Shown piece by piece: positions 20,169 through 33,600 of a stretch of 64,000 nt of DNA. The notes under the pieces are model-generated. The model worked only from the letters and a program-made list of their open reading frames with translations. It made no database searches and was not told the origin of the DNA. How positions within the stretch are numbered: the first letter of the stretch is position 1; each line of letters opens with the position of its first letter. Both the position numbers and the translations under genes were made by a program. Source of the stretch: Primulina eburnea (taxonomy: Eukaryota; Streptophyta; Magnoliopsida; Lamiales; Gesneriaceae); NCBI RefSeq assembly GCF_022965805.1, contig NW_027331410.1, positions 36,001-100,000 of the forward strand, given 5' to 3'.

Positions 20169-23100
20169 ATGATGCCTTCCGTGGTTGTGGCGGAGTCTCC
20201 ATCATCCGAGAAGAAGCTGAAGATGAAAAAGGCTGAAGCTTGCTCTGTTGAGGAGGATTTTGTGGAGAAAAATAGCAAGAAAGAGAAAAGGTCGAGCAAA
20301 AAGACTAAACTAACCTCCGAGCCTGATCCAGACGATTCGAATTCCAATAAGCATTTGAAAAAGAGCAAAGAAAAGAAGCGAAAGGCATTGGAAACTGGCG
20401 AAGATGATGATTACGAGGAGAGGAGCGAGACCAGTATGGAGATTGGCGAGCCGATTAATGATTTAGGTAATAAGAAAAAGAGGATGAAATTGAAAGAGGA
20501 GGAGAATCCCAATGCGGTGTCTAATTTCCGGATATCGAAGCCGTTGAGGGAGGCTTTGAAGGTTAAGGGGATTGAATCGCTGTTTCCTATTCAGGCGATG
20601 ACGTTCAATACTGTTCTTGATGGTTCGGATTTGGTTGGAAGGGCACGCACTGGTCAGGTTAGGGTTTTTTTGGGTTTAATAAGGATTCGTTTTTTTTTTT
20701 TGCTAATTGATGTTTATTTCCTAAATTTTTATTTGATTTCCCATGATGGTTGAATTCACATCGGAGGTTTTTCTATCGATGGAATATTCTCCAGCGACAT
20801 GATGAACGAATGATGTTAGTAGCTTGTTTTTATTAGAGATGTCTTTTTTTGTGAAACAGTGGCTTTGTTAGTGTTCGTTGTTCTCTGTGAATGAAAAAAT
20901 TTGAGTATTTGAGCTGGTATAATTGAGTTGATGTAATCGGTAAATTACTATCTATTGAACTTTATCTGGAGTAACTTCTCAATGAACGTGGATGTAGGTT
21001 GTCAGTGATCAATCATTCGTCTGTGTAACTATTATTGAAATCCATATATTTCTGATGCTAATTGTTCGATTCTAGTCTCTCCTGATTCTGGTGGGAAACT
21101 GTTTCATCTCTGAATAAACAAATAGATATGATTTAACTCCCTTATATTTAATGAAAGTTTTATGCATTGATTATGCATTCCACATCTTTAACTCTAAAAG
21201 TATGATAACAGGGGAAAACATTGGCATTTGTCTTGCCCATATTGGAGTCGTTGACAAATGGGCCTGCAAAAGCATCCCGGAAGACTGGATATGGAAGGAC
21301 ACCTAGTGTTCTTGTGCTTTTACCCACTAGAGAATTGGCCACACAGGTATTTATCTTCTATATTCGGGTATATGTTAATTTTGTGAAGAAATGTACACAA
21401 TAATACTTCCTTATTTCCTTACTTTATTCAAAAGAAGTTACAAAAATACATGATTTTAATATTATCCTTCCAAGAGACATTGGTTTATCACAGATTATAT
21501 TTTCATGATGGTTAACGTCTTAATGTTCTTTTAAAGTTTATTGCTATCGCACAAAAAAATTGTTATTTGTCCTCTCTTTTCAATTTTGCTATATGGAATC
21601 CTGAATCCAAGTTTTGAACACATATTCCAGGTTCCAATACAATATCTCCAATTTTCTTTTTCTTTTTCGAGATTCTTCTGATTATCATCGTCTTATACAT
21701 TTTCTGGTCCCTACATTTCTTTCTTAATATGATCTTAGGTGTTTTCTGACTTTGAAGCGTATGGTGGGGCATTAGGGTTGAATTCATGTTGCCTGTATGG
21801 GGGTTCTCCCTACCAGCCACAACAAATTCAATTGAAAAGAGGTGTCGATATTGTTGTTGGCACTCCTGGTCGTATCAAGGTATACTTTATTTAATGCAAC
21901 TTTCCTCTCACTGTTTGATGGACAATTTTATACAGTTTATAAATAGACGGTGAGTTTTGGAATTTATCCTGCAGGATCACATAGAGAGGGGAAATATTGA
22001 TCTCAGGGCACTAAAGTTCCGAGTACTTGATGAGGCTGATGAAATGTTGAGGATGGGTTTTGTTGAAGATGTTGAACTTATTCTAGGTATGTTGATTGGC
22101 AAAATTTATTTCTATTTCTCCTTCTGCCACATCATTGATTGGGCATTTGCATTTGTGTGTTGGATGTGACCTTGTCTTCATTTATAGACTTCTTCAGTGT
22201 ACTTCGTTTCATTCTTAATCTTAACTTAGTTTTGTTCTTAATCTTATGTGATTATAATTCCTTTTCATTATAAATTTGAAGGTAAGGTAGAAGATGCAAG
22301 CAAAGTCCAAACTCTCCTCTTTAGCGCCACTCTACCAGACTGGGTGAAACAAGTAAGCTTTTCTTGTATTTCTTTGTTTTATTTTTTTCATTCTTCTGGG
22401 TTTCCTTGAAGCAGAAGATGCAATGATAATTTTGTTATTCGAAACTTCGTTTTAGTTAGTTGTCCTTCTCATTTTCTGAATGAAACCTGTATTTGTGATA
22501 TTAGATTGCAGCTAAATTTTTAAAACCTGATAAGAAGACCACTGACCTTGTTGGAAATGAGAAAATGAAGGCTAGCACTAGTGTGAGGCATATTGTTCTT
22601 CCTTGCTCTAGTTCTGCCAGATCCCAGCTTATTCCTGATATCATTCGCTGCTACAGTAGGTTGGTTTGCTTCTGTAAACTGCATTCAATGATTTTACATG
22701 ATTTTCGAAATTTAGTTGTTTTGTATGGTCGTCCTCGTTCCTATCTATTTCTTGTCTCATCTTATTATCCGCTCACCAATTTTCCATGGAATTATTTCTA
22801 TAGTGGAGGTCGCACTATTATTTTCACCGAGACTAAGGACTCAGCTTCTACACTAGCTGGAGTACTGCCTGGAGCACGAGCTTTGCATGGGGACATACAA
22901 CAGGCGACACGGGAAGTAAGATGTTATCCTCGTGCACTAATGTGTCCTATCTTCTTTGGTTAATAAAGAAAAAGAATTGGTTTAAAGTGTGTTCTCTCTT
23001 GTCATTTTATTTTACTCAATGTGTAGAAATGGTCTACTATAATGAGTTTATTGTTCATGTCTAACCTAACAACACCTCTAATTTTTTAGCATTTTGATTG

Positions 23101-26100
23101 AATGGTTAATTGAGATTTCAGTCGCAGTGAGATTCTTTGGTATAGGGTGGCCATTTACAATTATGCCTAACAAAATTCAGACACCCATGGATATTCTTTA
23201 AAACTGTGTTGTGATGTTTTCAGGTCACACTTTCTGGATTTAGGTCTGGAAAATTTTCAACACTAGTAGCTACCAATGTGGCCGCACGTGGATTAGATAT
23301 TGATGATGTTCAGTTAATTATTCAGGTACTATTTTGTTTTCTTCATCTCACACATTGTTCTAAATTTCGGCCCAGGCGGCCGCCTAGGCGGCGATGAGCG
23401 ATGAGCGCCGACTGCACTGAAAATGCGCTAGTCGGCCAGCCTAGGCGGTAGTCTGGGGAAGTAATATGGGAAAAACTATTGTACCTGGACTCCGGCTTCT
23501 GAAACTACGGTTCCTGGGAAGAATGATGTGTGGTTAGGGCTCCTGCTCCGGCTCTGGCTGTATTTTTCATTTGCTGTGAGGAGGCTTTCTAATTAAAAGA
23601 TGGGAATGAATAGGGCGGCTAGGGCATAGAAAAATAAAGCTGGGGCATGAAAAATAAAGCCTATCAATTTTTTTAATCATGGGCCATTAATGGGCCAATT
23701 CTGAATAGCTAAATATTGTAACTCATTTCCGTATTCTTAACACATTTCCTATTTTTTTAAATCATGAATAACATATTTTCTATTTTTATCACGAGTCCCC
23801 CTATTCCCCGCCTGGTTCCAGCCTAGGAGCTGGTCTAGCGTGCGTCTAGCGAATTTTAGAACATTGATCAGACAACTATGTGTCTATATATATATATGTC
23901 GTACATCTGTACCACTTATGATGCTTCCTCACACAGCAGTCTAATGACGATATTTGTTATGCTTCAGTGTGAGCCTCCTCGTGATGTAGAGGCATACATT
24001 CATCGATCTGGAAGAACAGGCAGAGCAGGTGATTTGCTAATGATATGATCCTATGCAATTTAAGATCATTTTTGGTGCATGTCTGTTGAGAAAGTATGTT
24101 GAAACCTTTTTAGGCAAAAGTGGTGTTGCTGTAATGCTTTATGATCCAAGGAAGTCAAACTTTTCAAGGATTGAAAGAGAATCAGGTGTGAAATTCGAAC
24201 ACGTATCTGCTCCACAACCGGCCGATATAGCTAAAGCTGCTGGTTTGGAAGCTGCGGAAAAGATCACCGAGATCTCTGATAGGTATGCAGCAGTATGCTC
24301 AAGAAAGTTTGAAGTGAATGTTTTCTTACACTAAAAAAGATAGTAATTTCTCTGACTTGCAGTGTTATTCCGGTGTTCAAAGCTACTGCTGAAGAGCTAC
24401 TGAACTCATCTGATTTATCACCAGCAGAATTACTCGCAAAAGCTTTGGCCAAGGCTGCGGTAAGTTTTTGTTTTTTTTTCTATTTTACTCGGAAATATAT
24501 GAGTTTCTTTGTTGACTCAAGGTTTTCTGTTGGTCGTGCAGGGCTATACTGTGATCAAGAGCAGATCACTTCTCACTTCTATGGAGAACTTTGTTACAGT
24601 TTTCCTCCAGAGTAGTGGAAGGCCAATTTACTCACCATCGTAAGTTCTTTACAAGTTATTTTCTTTAATTAATATAGTTTTCCATTGTGCTGGGATATAT
24701 GTGAAAGGCCACTACATGCATGTAGATCATGTTATGATTTGTTGCCCCACACTTCTGTGATACACTACGTCACAAGTTACCCTTAAATGTAGAATTTTTT
24801 TTGCAGTTTTGTATAAATTTAGCAAATAGACTTCTGCAACATGAGAGTATTAGGTGTGGCAAGGTTTTCGCGCAGAGAACTACTTAAAATTTTTAGTTGA
24901 CTTCTGTGAAGCATGAAGAGAGTTTTTGTTTCTCATTTTTGTCTAGTGAATATATTATTGCAATATGAGGTGTGGTAAGATTTCTGCACTGAGTAGTTAT
25001 TTCAATATTTTGTATTATGTATGCGAAAACAAATCATGGTCTTTTGTCTATGCAATCATCTTAGTTCTTGCAGTCTAGTTATTACCTCTATATTTTGTGT
25101 CTGATGTTATAGCAGCTTGTAGTAGGTTTATAATTAGTGGTATTTATGAATGCCTCGAGATGTTGGTTGCACTTGACTAGCTCCTTATGTTTATTGGTAT
25201 GCTCTCTACCTTGTCCATTCTTATTGATATTGTGACGTTCCAGCTATGTTTATGGGATTCTACGGAGATTTTTACCCGAAGAAAAAGTTGAGTCAATCAA
25301 GGGACTTTCTATAACAGCTGATGGGAAAGGCGCGGTGTTTGATGTGGCTGCCGAAGATCTGGACATGTTCATTGCTGGTGAGTTCCTACCATCCTTTTTC
25401 TCTGTTGATGTCTAGTGAAAGCTGGAGAACTCGGCAATGCAAAGAATCCTTGAAATACCTGTACCTGTGTTGGCTTTAATTATATAGCCTATGCTTGGTT
25501 ATCGAAATGAAATAAACAATTTTCACCTCATTTTCAATTTATTTTCTCAAACTACAGTTTCATTCTATACTTTTTCCTACATTTCACATTTTACTCGACC
25601 ATTATTACAATCCTTTTTATTTATCACCACGTCCAGAAATAATCCAATTATTCTGTTATACTCTGATATAATAAAATTTATTTTTTATTTTAAAGTATCT
25701 CACGAACACAAACTATCTAAAAAATTAAATAACTCGACATGTTTGTACTTACGTGAAATCTATGGTTGAAAAATGTAACTTCTGAACACACTTATCAAGA
25801 GCCCAATTCATATTGTCGAATCACTTTTATGAAGAGACTTTTCCTCAAAACAACCACAACAATACTAAATAGTTTTGGTTTGGTTCACATGCTTTATAAT
25901 CTGGATTCCTCTGAGCTGTTACATAACTGAGGTTTACGGCATTATGATGTTGGTTGTAGGTCAGGAAAATGCTGCTGGGGTGAACTTGGAGGTGGTAAAA
26001 TCATTACCTAGTTTACAACAAAGAGAGCCAGCCACTAGAGGTGGAAGATTTGGTGGTGGTGGACGTGGTGGATTCCCAGACAGGCAAAATGGTAGATTTT

Positions 26101-26189
26101 CTGGTGGAAGAGGAGGGAAAGGAGGGTTTTCCGACCGGCGAGGCCGTGGTGGAGGAAGAGGTCGTGGCAATGCCAGCCACAGATGGTGA
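20169..26189 (+). CDS. RH7: Nucleolar DEAD-box ATP-dependent RNA helicase, RH7/PRH75 type
   Basis: Fourteen exons: 20169-20657, 21212-21346, 21739-21879, 21975-22086, 22282-22352, 22505-22659, 22804-22915, 23224-23325, 23968-24028, 24114-24282, 24363-24459, 24542-24639, 25244-25377, 25960-26189. All joins are GT-AG and the phases agree, giving 701 residues. The N-terminus is lysine- and acid-rich (nuclear/nucleolar targeting). Helicase motifs: Q motif about 120-147, ARTGQGKT 159-166, PTRELA, TPGR, DEAD 274-277, SAT 307-309, ARGLD 426-430, HRSGRTGR 451-458. A GUCT-like domain (about 555-635) and a Gly/Arg-rich tail (RGGF, GGRGG) follow, the layout of plant RH7 and animal DDX21. It is expected to unwind RNA during rRNA processing. 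The second in-frame Met is adjacent, so the start is ambiguous by one residue. Confidence 0.93.
23358..23861. mobile_element. Non-autonomous TIR element (MITE) in helicase intron 8
   Basis: A 504-bp insert with terminal inverted repeats TTCTAAATTTCG and CGAATTTTAGAA (11 of 12 paired), flanked by CATTG at 23353-23357 and 23862-23866. The inner ends are GC-rich (GGCGGCCGCCTAGGCGGC; GCCTAGGAGC), unlike the AT-rich intron around it. No coding capacity. The superfamily is uncertain: a 5-bp duplication does not settle it. Confidence 0.7.
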
Positions 26190-26983
26190 AGGCATATCCG
26201 GTATAAATAGAGTACCGGCAATCCAGCATGCCCCGCTGAGGCATAACAATTTTGTGTTGCTGAAGAAAACTTGTAGTAAGCACTAAATGGCTCTCGTAAC
26301 ATTTTATTGCCTTTTTCTTTAAATGATAATAAATTTTTTAATTTAATTTAATTTAATTAATTTGAGAGTGGGTTGGTGGAATTGTATCAATTTTCTCCAT
26401 TTTTTTAATTTAATATTTTAGCTTTGATCCTGTGGGAAGGCTAATTAATACATATTATTCTTTATTTTTTTTTATTCTTCTTGGCTTCACAAAAGTAAAG
26501 TATATTAATAAAGATAATTTCGAAATCCAGTTCATATGATCTGACTTGTCAGATATTATTTGATACATCTATTTATTCAAGCATTACTTTTTAAAAATAT
26601 TTTGGACCAAAATCCCAGTTTTTGTTTTTTGTGATTCTCGTATAACCTGTAAAGAGAAACTTAATTTCTAACTGTAAAATTTCTATGCTATTTTGCGTCT
26701 ATGATGAATGTACCTGCGATCCCTATAAGCTAAAAAACTGATTATTTTTCAAACGTTTTGTTCTCCAAAATTTTACAAAAATTATGGTAAGAATAAATGG
26801 GAGGTACTTCGAGTTGGGTTCTTTTATTTAAATATACGAAAAATAAATAATTTTACCCAAATATTAAATACTATATATATATTTTAAAATCTATAAAAAA
26901 GAGCATAAATAAAGAAACGATTAGTTTTTAGGATTAAAATATATCATGTAGAACACAATAACATTCTTTGGAGAAGTTATTTT
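26190..26983. other. Helicase 3' UTR and spacer
   Basis: AATAAATTTT-type sequence at about 26328-26337, with ATTTAATTTAATTTAATT just after, is a likely polyadenylation region for the helicase gene. Beyond it is AT-rich spacer with nothing recognised. Confidence 0.5.
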
Positions 26984-27106
26984 TTTTTATTATTATTATT
27001 ATATATATTTTTACTACAACACACGCGGAAAGGGATCGAACCCGAGGAACCGACTAATCTGACAGAGATGAGATCATTGAACTACAAACCCGATCTCCCT
27101 CCTTTA
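26984..27106 (-). mobile_element. tRNA-derived SINE, copy A, with 13-bp duplication
   Basis: Flanked by perfect 13-bp repeats GAGAAGTTATTTT (26971-26983 and 27107-27119). On the minus strand it starts CTAAAGGAGGGAG, has an A-box-like segment (TTTGTAGTTCAATGATC) and a B-box GGTTCGATCCC. It ends in an A-rich tail (seen as T/AT-rich sequence at 26984-27010). It is related to the copy at 41670-41765. Confidence 0.75.
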
Positions 27107-27119
27107 GAGAAGTTATTTT

Positions 27120-27528
27120 AAGATGAGAAACAATGCGTTTTTGGAAAATTGAGGACGAGTTGTTGCGGTAAGCTCATCCTATTTTAAGTACTGAAAAAAA
27201 AAAGAAATCCAAATAGAGAATTACTATTACACAATAACACAACTTATTTAATAAATAATAATAATAAATCCATTCGAAAATGTTCAGGCCCGGTTCGTTT
27301 ATCCTTTAGAACAGGAAAAATTCTCAGCTGCTCGATTCCATTGTAAATCTACGAAGAACTCAAGCTCTTCCGTCCCGTGTCGATTACATGGAATCATTAG
27401 TTGCTTCTGGATGTCTTCGGTGGTCCCACCAATTTCTGTATCAGCCATCGATTATAGGCTCCTTTGATTTAAATCTCGACCCCAGAACCCCTATTTTCAC
27501 TGTTAATCATCAGCTTTGATTGATTTGC
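27120..27528 (+). other. Spacer and probable 5' UTR of the OMA1-type gene
   Basis: AT-rich to about 27290, then mixed sequence rich in short pyrimidine runs that probably includes the promoter and leader of the gene starting at 27529. No TATA box stands out. The leader has an upstream ATG at 27389 in another frame. Confidence 0.5.
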
Positions 27529-29890
27529 ATGATGGGATGGTACAGAAGATCGTCGAGATTGATTTACGATGCTTTTCGTAGGTTTAGTTCGAATATTGCT
27601 GTACCCAGAAACCACATTAAGGGATCTCTCTCGAGAACCCATTTTTCCACCTCTTGTATGAGACCCAGTTCTTGGAATTCAAGTATTTGTGAATTTTCTC
27701 AACCACTTTTCAGAAACTCTGCTTTACAAAATTGGCTGCAGCAAAGCCAGTGCAAGATTCCTTTTCTTAATGGGGCAAAACGATTTTACTATATAGATAG
27801 GAACCAAATTTACCACTTCAAACCCAGGGGATATAAGCGTTGGTCTCAGTACTCTCCAAGAAATGCTTTTATTGTTGTTTTGGTTGGGTCCGGGGTTGCT
27901 ATCACCATATACTTTGGGAATTTGGAGACTGTACCTTACACAAAAAGAACCCATTTTGTGCTTTTGTCTAGAAGTCTAGAGAAAGAGCTGGGAGAGAGTC
28001 AGTTTAAGCAGTTAAAGAATGAGTTCAAGGGTAGAATCTTGCCTCCCCTTCACCCTGATAGCATTAGGGTTCAAAGAATATCCCAAGATATTATCGCGGC
28101 TTTGGAGAGAGGATTCAAGAAAGAAGAGGTGTGGAGTGATATCCGATACTCTCCGGAAAGTGTGATTCAGCCTAGCGAGGCTCACACTCATGAGACAGTA
28201 AGGGCATTGAGTCATAAGATCGGTGAAGAGGAGATATGGCAAAGTGAACATAAGTGGCATAAGCAAGATGGGAATCTTGATGATCAGTGGGTTCAGAAGA
28301 GCAGGAAAAAGGGTCAAGAGAAGGGCGCGAAATCCGAAGCAGGGCATCTGGAGGGGTTGAAGTGGGAGATTATTGTGGTTAAAGAGCCTGTGATTAATGC
28401 CTTCTGTTTACCTGGTGGTAAGATTGTTGTTTTTACTGGATTACTCAACCATTTCAGAGCTGATGCTGAGATAGCTACTATTATTGGGCATGAGGTACAC
28501 ATGTTCTTGTGTGTATGTTCATATTGTTGACAAAAAATATTTTGCAGGGCTACCTTAGAATTATACATCTTTTTTCATTCGAGGTGATTTCTCTTCTCGC
28601 CTTGTGTGTTGCTTCCTGTGATTCTATATCTTGGTTATTTGTTTTGTTATATTATTGATATAATCTGCTTTGTTTTTGACTTTATAGGTTAGTCATGCTA
28701 TTGCAAGGCATTCGGCTGAACAGATATCTAAAAACCTCTGGTTGACCATATTACAGTTGATTCTTTATCAGTTTTTCATGCCTGATTTTGTGAACACAAT
28801 GTCAAATCTGCTCCTAAGGCTTCCTTTCTCTAGAAGGTATATTGAACTAGATGTTCACTATTGTGGGAATGCTTTGTTTCTCCATTTTCGTGACTTTGTG
28901 CTGCTTTTATGTGGAGGTCTAAGTAAAAGTTAAAGCTCACCTTTCTTACCTCATCTAAACTTCTAAAAATTCAGATATTTTCAACTCGCATTTTTTGTGC
29001 TATATTGTAGATCGTCATGATTCCTTGTTGCTGTATTTTTGTTGTGTATTTGAATAACCGACACCACAAATGCTTTGTGAGATCATGGCAAGCATACATG
29101 TTTGTTATTTGGGGAAATTTTTTGACGAGAAACGGAATTAATTATCAATAAAGACATTAGTTTGGCCAATCTATTGGAAAAACAAATAGATGAATGATGA
29201 CCATATGGATGTTTAGTCGCAATGGGACCATATTGCACAACGATTAATTTAGGCTGATTTAGGTTGTCATACGAGAGCCAATTGCGGTTTTATTTGTGTT
29301 CTTCAGGACTAGCAAGTTCCTGTATTCTCACAATATGGCTGTTTTATACTTATTGACTGCAATTTGCATAACTGTTTGTTTTTTTCTGTGATTGGAGTAT
29401 TATCTGAGCAAGAAAACGCTTATAAAATTATATTACAAATAAAGATTCACGGAAATACTTGGGGAACATCCGAGCATCGACTTTGATAGCAAGTTGTTCC
29501 ATCTTGCTCTTGTGATATTGTTTATCTGAAGGTTTACCTCTTTTTATTTGCCAGTCAATCATAAGACTGCTTTGTTTAACTTGATGCCTAGGCAACGGAA
29601 AGAAAATTAAACTAAAGTTTTCTTTTTATCCAAATCCCAGAATGGAAATGGAAGCAGATTATATTGGACTTCTGCTTATCGCATCAGCTGGATATGACCC
29701 ACGTGTGGCTCCCCAAGTCTATGAGAAGTTGGGAAGAATAGTGGGTGATTCGAAATTACAAGATTATCTTGCTACTCATCCTTCTGGCAAGAAGAGAGCT
29801 CAAACATTAGCTCAGGCTGAAGTTATGGAAGAAGCATTCAATATTTACCGTGAGGTGCAGTCGGGACGCGGGGTTGAGGGTTTTCTTTAG
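27529..29890 (+). CDS. OMA1: Mitochondrial metalloendopeptidase, OMA1 type (peptidase M48)
   Basis: Exons 27529-28494, 28688-28836 and 29641-29890, all GT-AG, phases consistent, 454 residues, close to the usual plant OMA1 length. The first ATG of the frame is at 27529, a second follows at once. The N-terminus is rich in Arg, Ser and aromatic residues with few acids, as in a mitochondrial presequence. One membrane segment (NAFIVVLVGSGVAITIYF, about 111-128) would anchor it in the inner membrane. The zinc site is HEVSH (321-325), split exactly between exons 1 and 2, with the third ligand E376 in EMEADYIG and a final THPSGKKRAQTL motif. The family cleaves inner-membrane proteins under stress and supports respiratory-chain assembly. 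An acidic/basic insert at about 225-275 is poorly conserved. Confidence 0.92.
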
Positions 29891-30634
29891 AGTTATCAGC
29901 AATGCCTCTAAGGCGAAACAAGGTCTTTCGTGTCGTGCTCGTCTCTAGTCGCCAGCTCTTACGATTTTGGTTTACTTTTTGATCAGCAGCAAAGGGGATG
30001 ATATAGAAATGAATCTTCTAAACCCATAGAGACTAGTTATATTGTGTCATATAGTTCAATGCTCTAACTATCGATTCAACTTGGGCTTTAAATTTTGAAA
30101 ATATGTCGTGGCTATATTTGATGTGCTCTGAGTTAACACAAATGATCAATATAATAGCCTGCAAATCATTTTGATAATGTAAACTACATTTAATAAGTTC
30201 TGTGTGACATGCTCAAAACTGAGATGACAAATATATAAAGAAATCTTACGTCTAGTTTACTTTAAAATAATTTTAATTAACCATATGTTCTAAAATCAAA
30301 TAAAAAATTGCCACTCTCTCATTAGACATGGGTTAAAATTAAGGTATAACGAATCGGATTGATTCACGACAGATTTTTCTTTGAATAATTTTGATAAAAA
30401 TTTGATTTATATTTGAAATTAATGAATTAAAATTGACTTGAAATATTATTTCGGACCGTAAAGAAAATCTCATCCCGACCCCATCCACCGACCGTTGTAA
30501 TAAAATAAAAAAAAATTATTAATTATTATTATCTTATTGGGCTTGCAGCACCGACGAAGCTGCCCAGGTACCACCTGCAAATTGCCGGCGAAACAATAGA
30601 GATCGGGGCCGACAATTTGATAGACAACGTAAAA
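29891..30634. other. Spacer between the OMA1-type and GT64 genes
   Basis: Contains the 3' UTR of the OMA1-type gene, AT-rich spacer, and from about 30470 the promoter and leader of the next gene. I see no repeat or further gene. A TTGGGCTTG (site II-like TGGGCT) lies at about 30537-30546. Confidence 0.5.
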
Positions 30635-33600
30635 ATGTCGAACCTGATCGCCATCAGAGAATCCGTTGTGAGCGGTGGGGACTACTCGCCGGCGAAGGAG
30701 AAAGCATCGAATCGAGGTGTCTACATTGGCCGCTCGACGCTCCTGCACCGCCGATTTCGGCTGTTGATCGGTGGCGCAAAGTACAAGCTCCTCCTACTGT
30801 TCTGCTTCTTAACTTCTCTTTATTCGCTCAGCTCTCGATTATCGTGTCTCATGGGATGGAACCCTCACTATCCTTCGTCTGTTTCTTCTCCTTCCAGGTA
30901 CTCTGTTATTCTGTATCTGTTTGAAAATGTACTCTATTGCTTTGGTGTTCTGAAGTAATAGTTGGAGTTGGTGATCGTGTGAAGCTTTATTCTAGTTCAA
31001 TTATTTTGGAAGTTTGTGTAATCAACGCTGTGTATTTGTGCTTGTTGCTGTTAAATTTAGTGAAGCTGGCACTTTGAGCTTTCACAGTATTAATGGAATT
31101 GAATTCTTTGATCTTGGAATTATGTTATTTTCAATAAAATGGTTGAAACTAGGGAAGAAGGTTATTTGTATTCTGCAATCATGTTCACCTTATATCTTTG
31201 ACGGGTTTGATATTCGCGAAAAAGGGTTGCTAAAGCAGTGATTTGAAGTTAAATTACGAGGACATGGAATATAGTGTGACAGATGTTGATGTTCTTTTAA
31301 AAGGGCTAATTTTCTTCTAAATTTGTAAGATATGAAATGAAATGTCGCCTTTATCTATTTTTTTTTTCATTGCATAGCGCTATCAGTGTCTTCAAACTAT
31401 TGATGGGACCGCACAGCCTTATCAGATACTTAACTTTAGCACCGAAGTTCTTTATAATGAATCAATTGTCAACTTTAATGTTCATTTTTGCCAGGGGTGG
31501 ATACACTGTTCTTATCAACACTTGGAAGAGGAATACTCTGCTTAAGCAGTCTGTTGCTCACTATGCATCCTGTGGTGGGACTGATGCGATACATGTAGTT
31601 TGGAGTGAAAGCAATCCACCTTCACAAGAGCTACGAGCTTATCTTAAGAATGTTGTACTGAAGAAGTCACAAACAGCTCACAAACCAAACTTTAGGTTTG
31701 ACCTTAATGAGGAAGATAACCTAAATAATAGATTTAAACCAATTGAGGATCTCAGAACTGATGCGATATTCTCAGTGGATGATGATGTAATTGTTCCATG
31801 TCGCACCCTGGATTTTGCTTTTACTGTTTGGCAAACTGCTCCAAGAACAATGGTTGGATTTGTTCCTCGCATGCATTGGCTGAATGAAGAGGTTGGATGC
31901 TTTATGCATTTCTAAATATCTTCCAGTATTGGATTTTTATCATGGACCTGCATTCATTTCACAGTTGATTTCCTCCGCTCTTTGTTATTTCTTTTTTTTT
32001 TTTGAAGAGATTTTTCATCTATTGTTTATTTTCACCTCTCTGAGAAAAGTGATGTATCGAATACTAACCTGTTGGACTGGGGGTTTGGCAAAACTCGGCG
32101 ATCATATAAGACATTTGAATTATATCAGTGAAAATTTTTGGGATTCTCAATCGAACTAGTTCTGAATTGTTGTATCATGTGATAATTATTTGGGATGACC
32201 CAGCAACAAGGACCTTGATGGTAAAAAATCTTCTACTTTACCTGGCTTCTCTCATTGCTTCTGCAATTAACTGTTGGCAAATATAGCTGATGGCCTAAAC
32301 CAGGTTTCATTTAAGAGCTATCTTCTTTCCCGTCCAATTTCGACATGAGCTTTCCACATACATCTTTGCTCATTTTTCCTTCACCACCTCCAAAAAGGTT
32401 GTTCTAATGATTGAGCAGTCATCCCACATTTATCATTTCCCGAAGTAGTAGTCATGTTTACTCAAAACTCTACTTGAGAAACATATCTATAATTTTTAAT
32501 TACAAACACAAGGACATGTCTGCCTTTTATATGCTTCAGACGGTTGGTTACCTTCAGATCTCTGTTGCTCGATCAAAGTTCATATGCTTCTGATCAGAGG
32601 ATCTAATTTTCGTAATGGTTGCCTGCTCATAAATTTGAATCGATTTTTCCAGATCTGTTATTTTTATATGAGTCTTGCTTGTATATGTAGCATAGATACT
32701 TTTATATACTATAATACTGATTTAGGAATATAGAGCAGTTAATTTTCGTAGGAATAAGATTCTGTTTCAATATTTGTGGGTACCTTCTGTGCTTTTGTCC
32801 AGATGGACGATCTTGTTTTACATGACAATATTTTCTGCTGTTTCTAGAGAAACGGTGTGGCGTATTATGGATATGGAGGATGGTGGTCAGTTTGGTGGAC
32901 GGGGACCTATAGTATGGTTCTCTCAAAAGCTGCATTCTTTCATAAGAAGTATTTGGACTTATACACTAGCAAAATGCCTTCATCAATTCATGATTATGTG
33001 AGCAATGAAAGGTATAGTTAATTCCTATTCCATCTTACATATAAATACTCGAATATTTTTTTATTCAATTGACTGCTGGCTTGTTAATTGCTTGTACATA
33101 TCTGGTCCGTCAGAAACTGTGAAGACATAGCAATGTCTCTTCTAGTTACAAATGCCAGCGGAGCTCCTCCGATATGGGTTAAAGGTGCCATTTTTCTTTT
33201 AGTTTTAGAAATTTATACGCAATGCATTTGCATTTCAAAATGACCATATTTTACGACTATTCTTGCTTTTGTTGTTTCAATCGATCATTCGGTTAATCTA
33301 TTGATTTGTTTGATATGTGCTGCTGGTCATGACTCGTGAGTAAATCCTCAGTTTTGTGTTGCATACTCTTAGTTATCAGAGGAGGATCAGTTGTAATAAC
33401 CAACTTTATATCTACAGAGCTTGTGCTATATTCTTTATTCTTTGAGAAAAAAACCAACTGGATCGCTGTCATCTTTTATGGCCTCAAATAATCAGCTAAA
33501 TATGTGCAGAATGTATAAATCCACTTCAACAGTGAGTTTGGCGTGATTTCATCTTTGAAGCCAGCATGAATAAGACATACGACATATAATATAATCTGGG

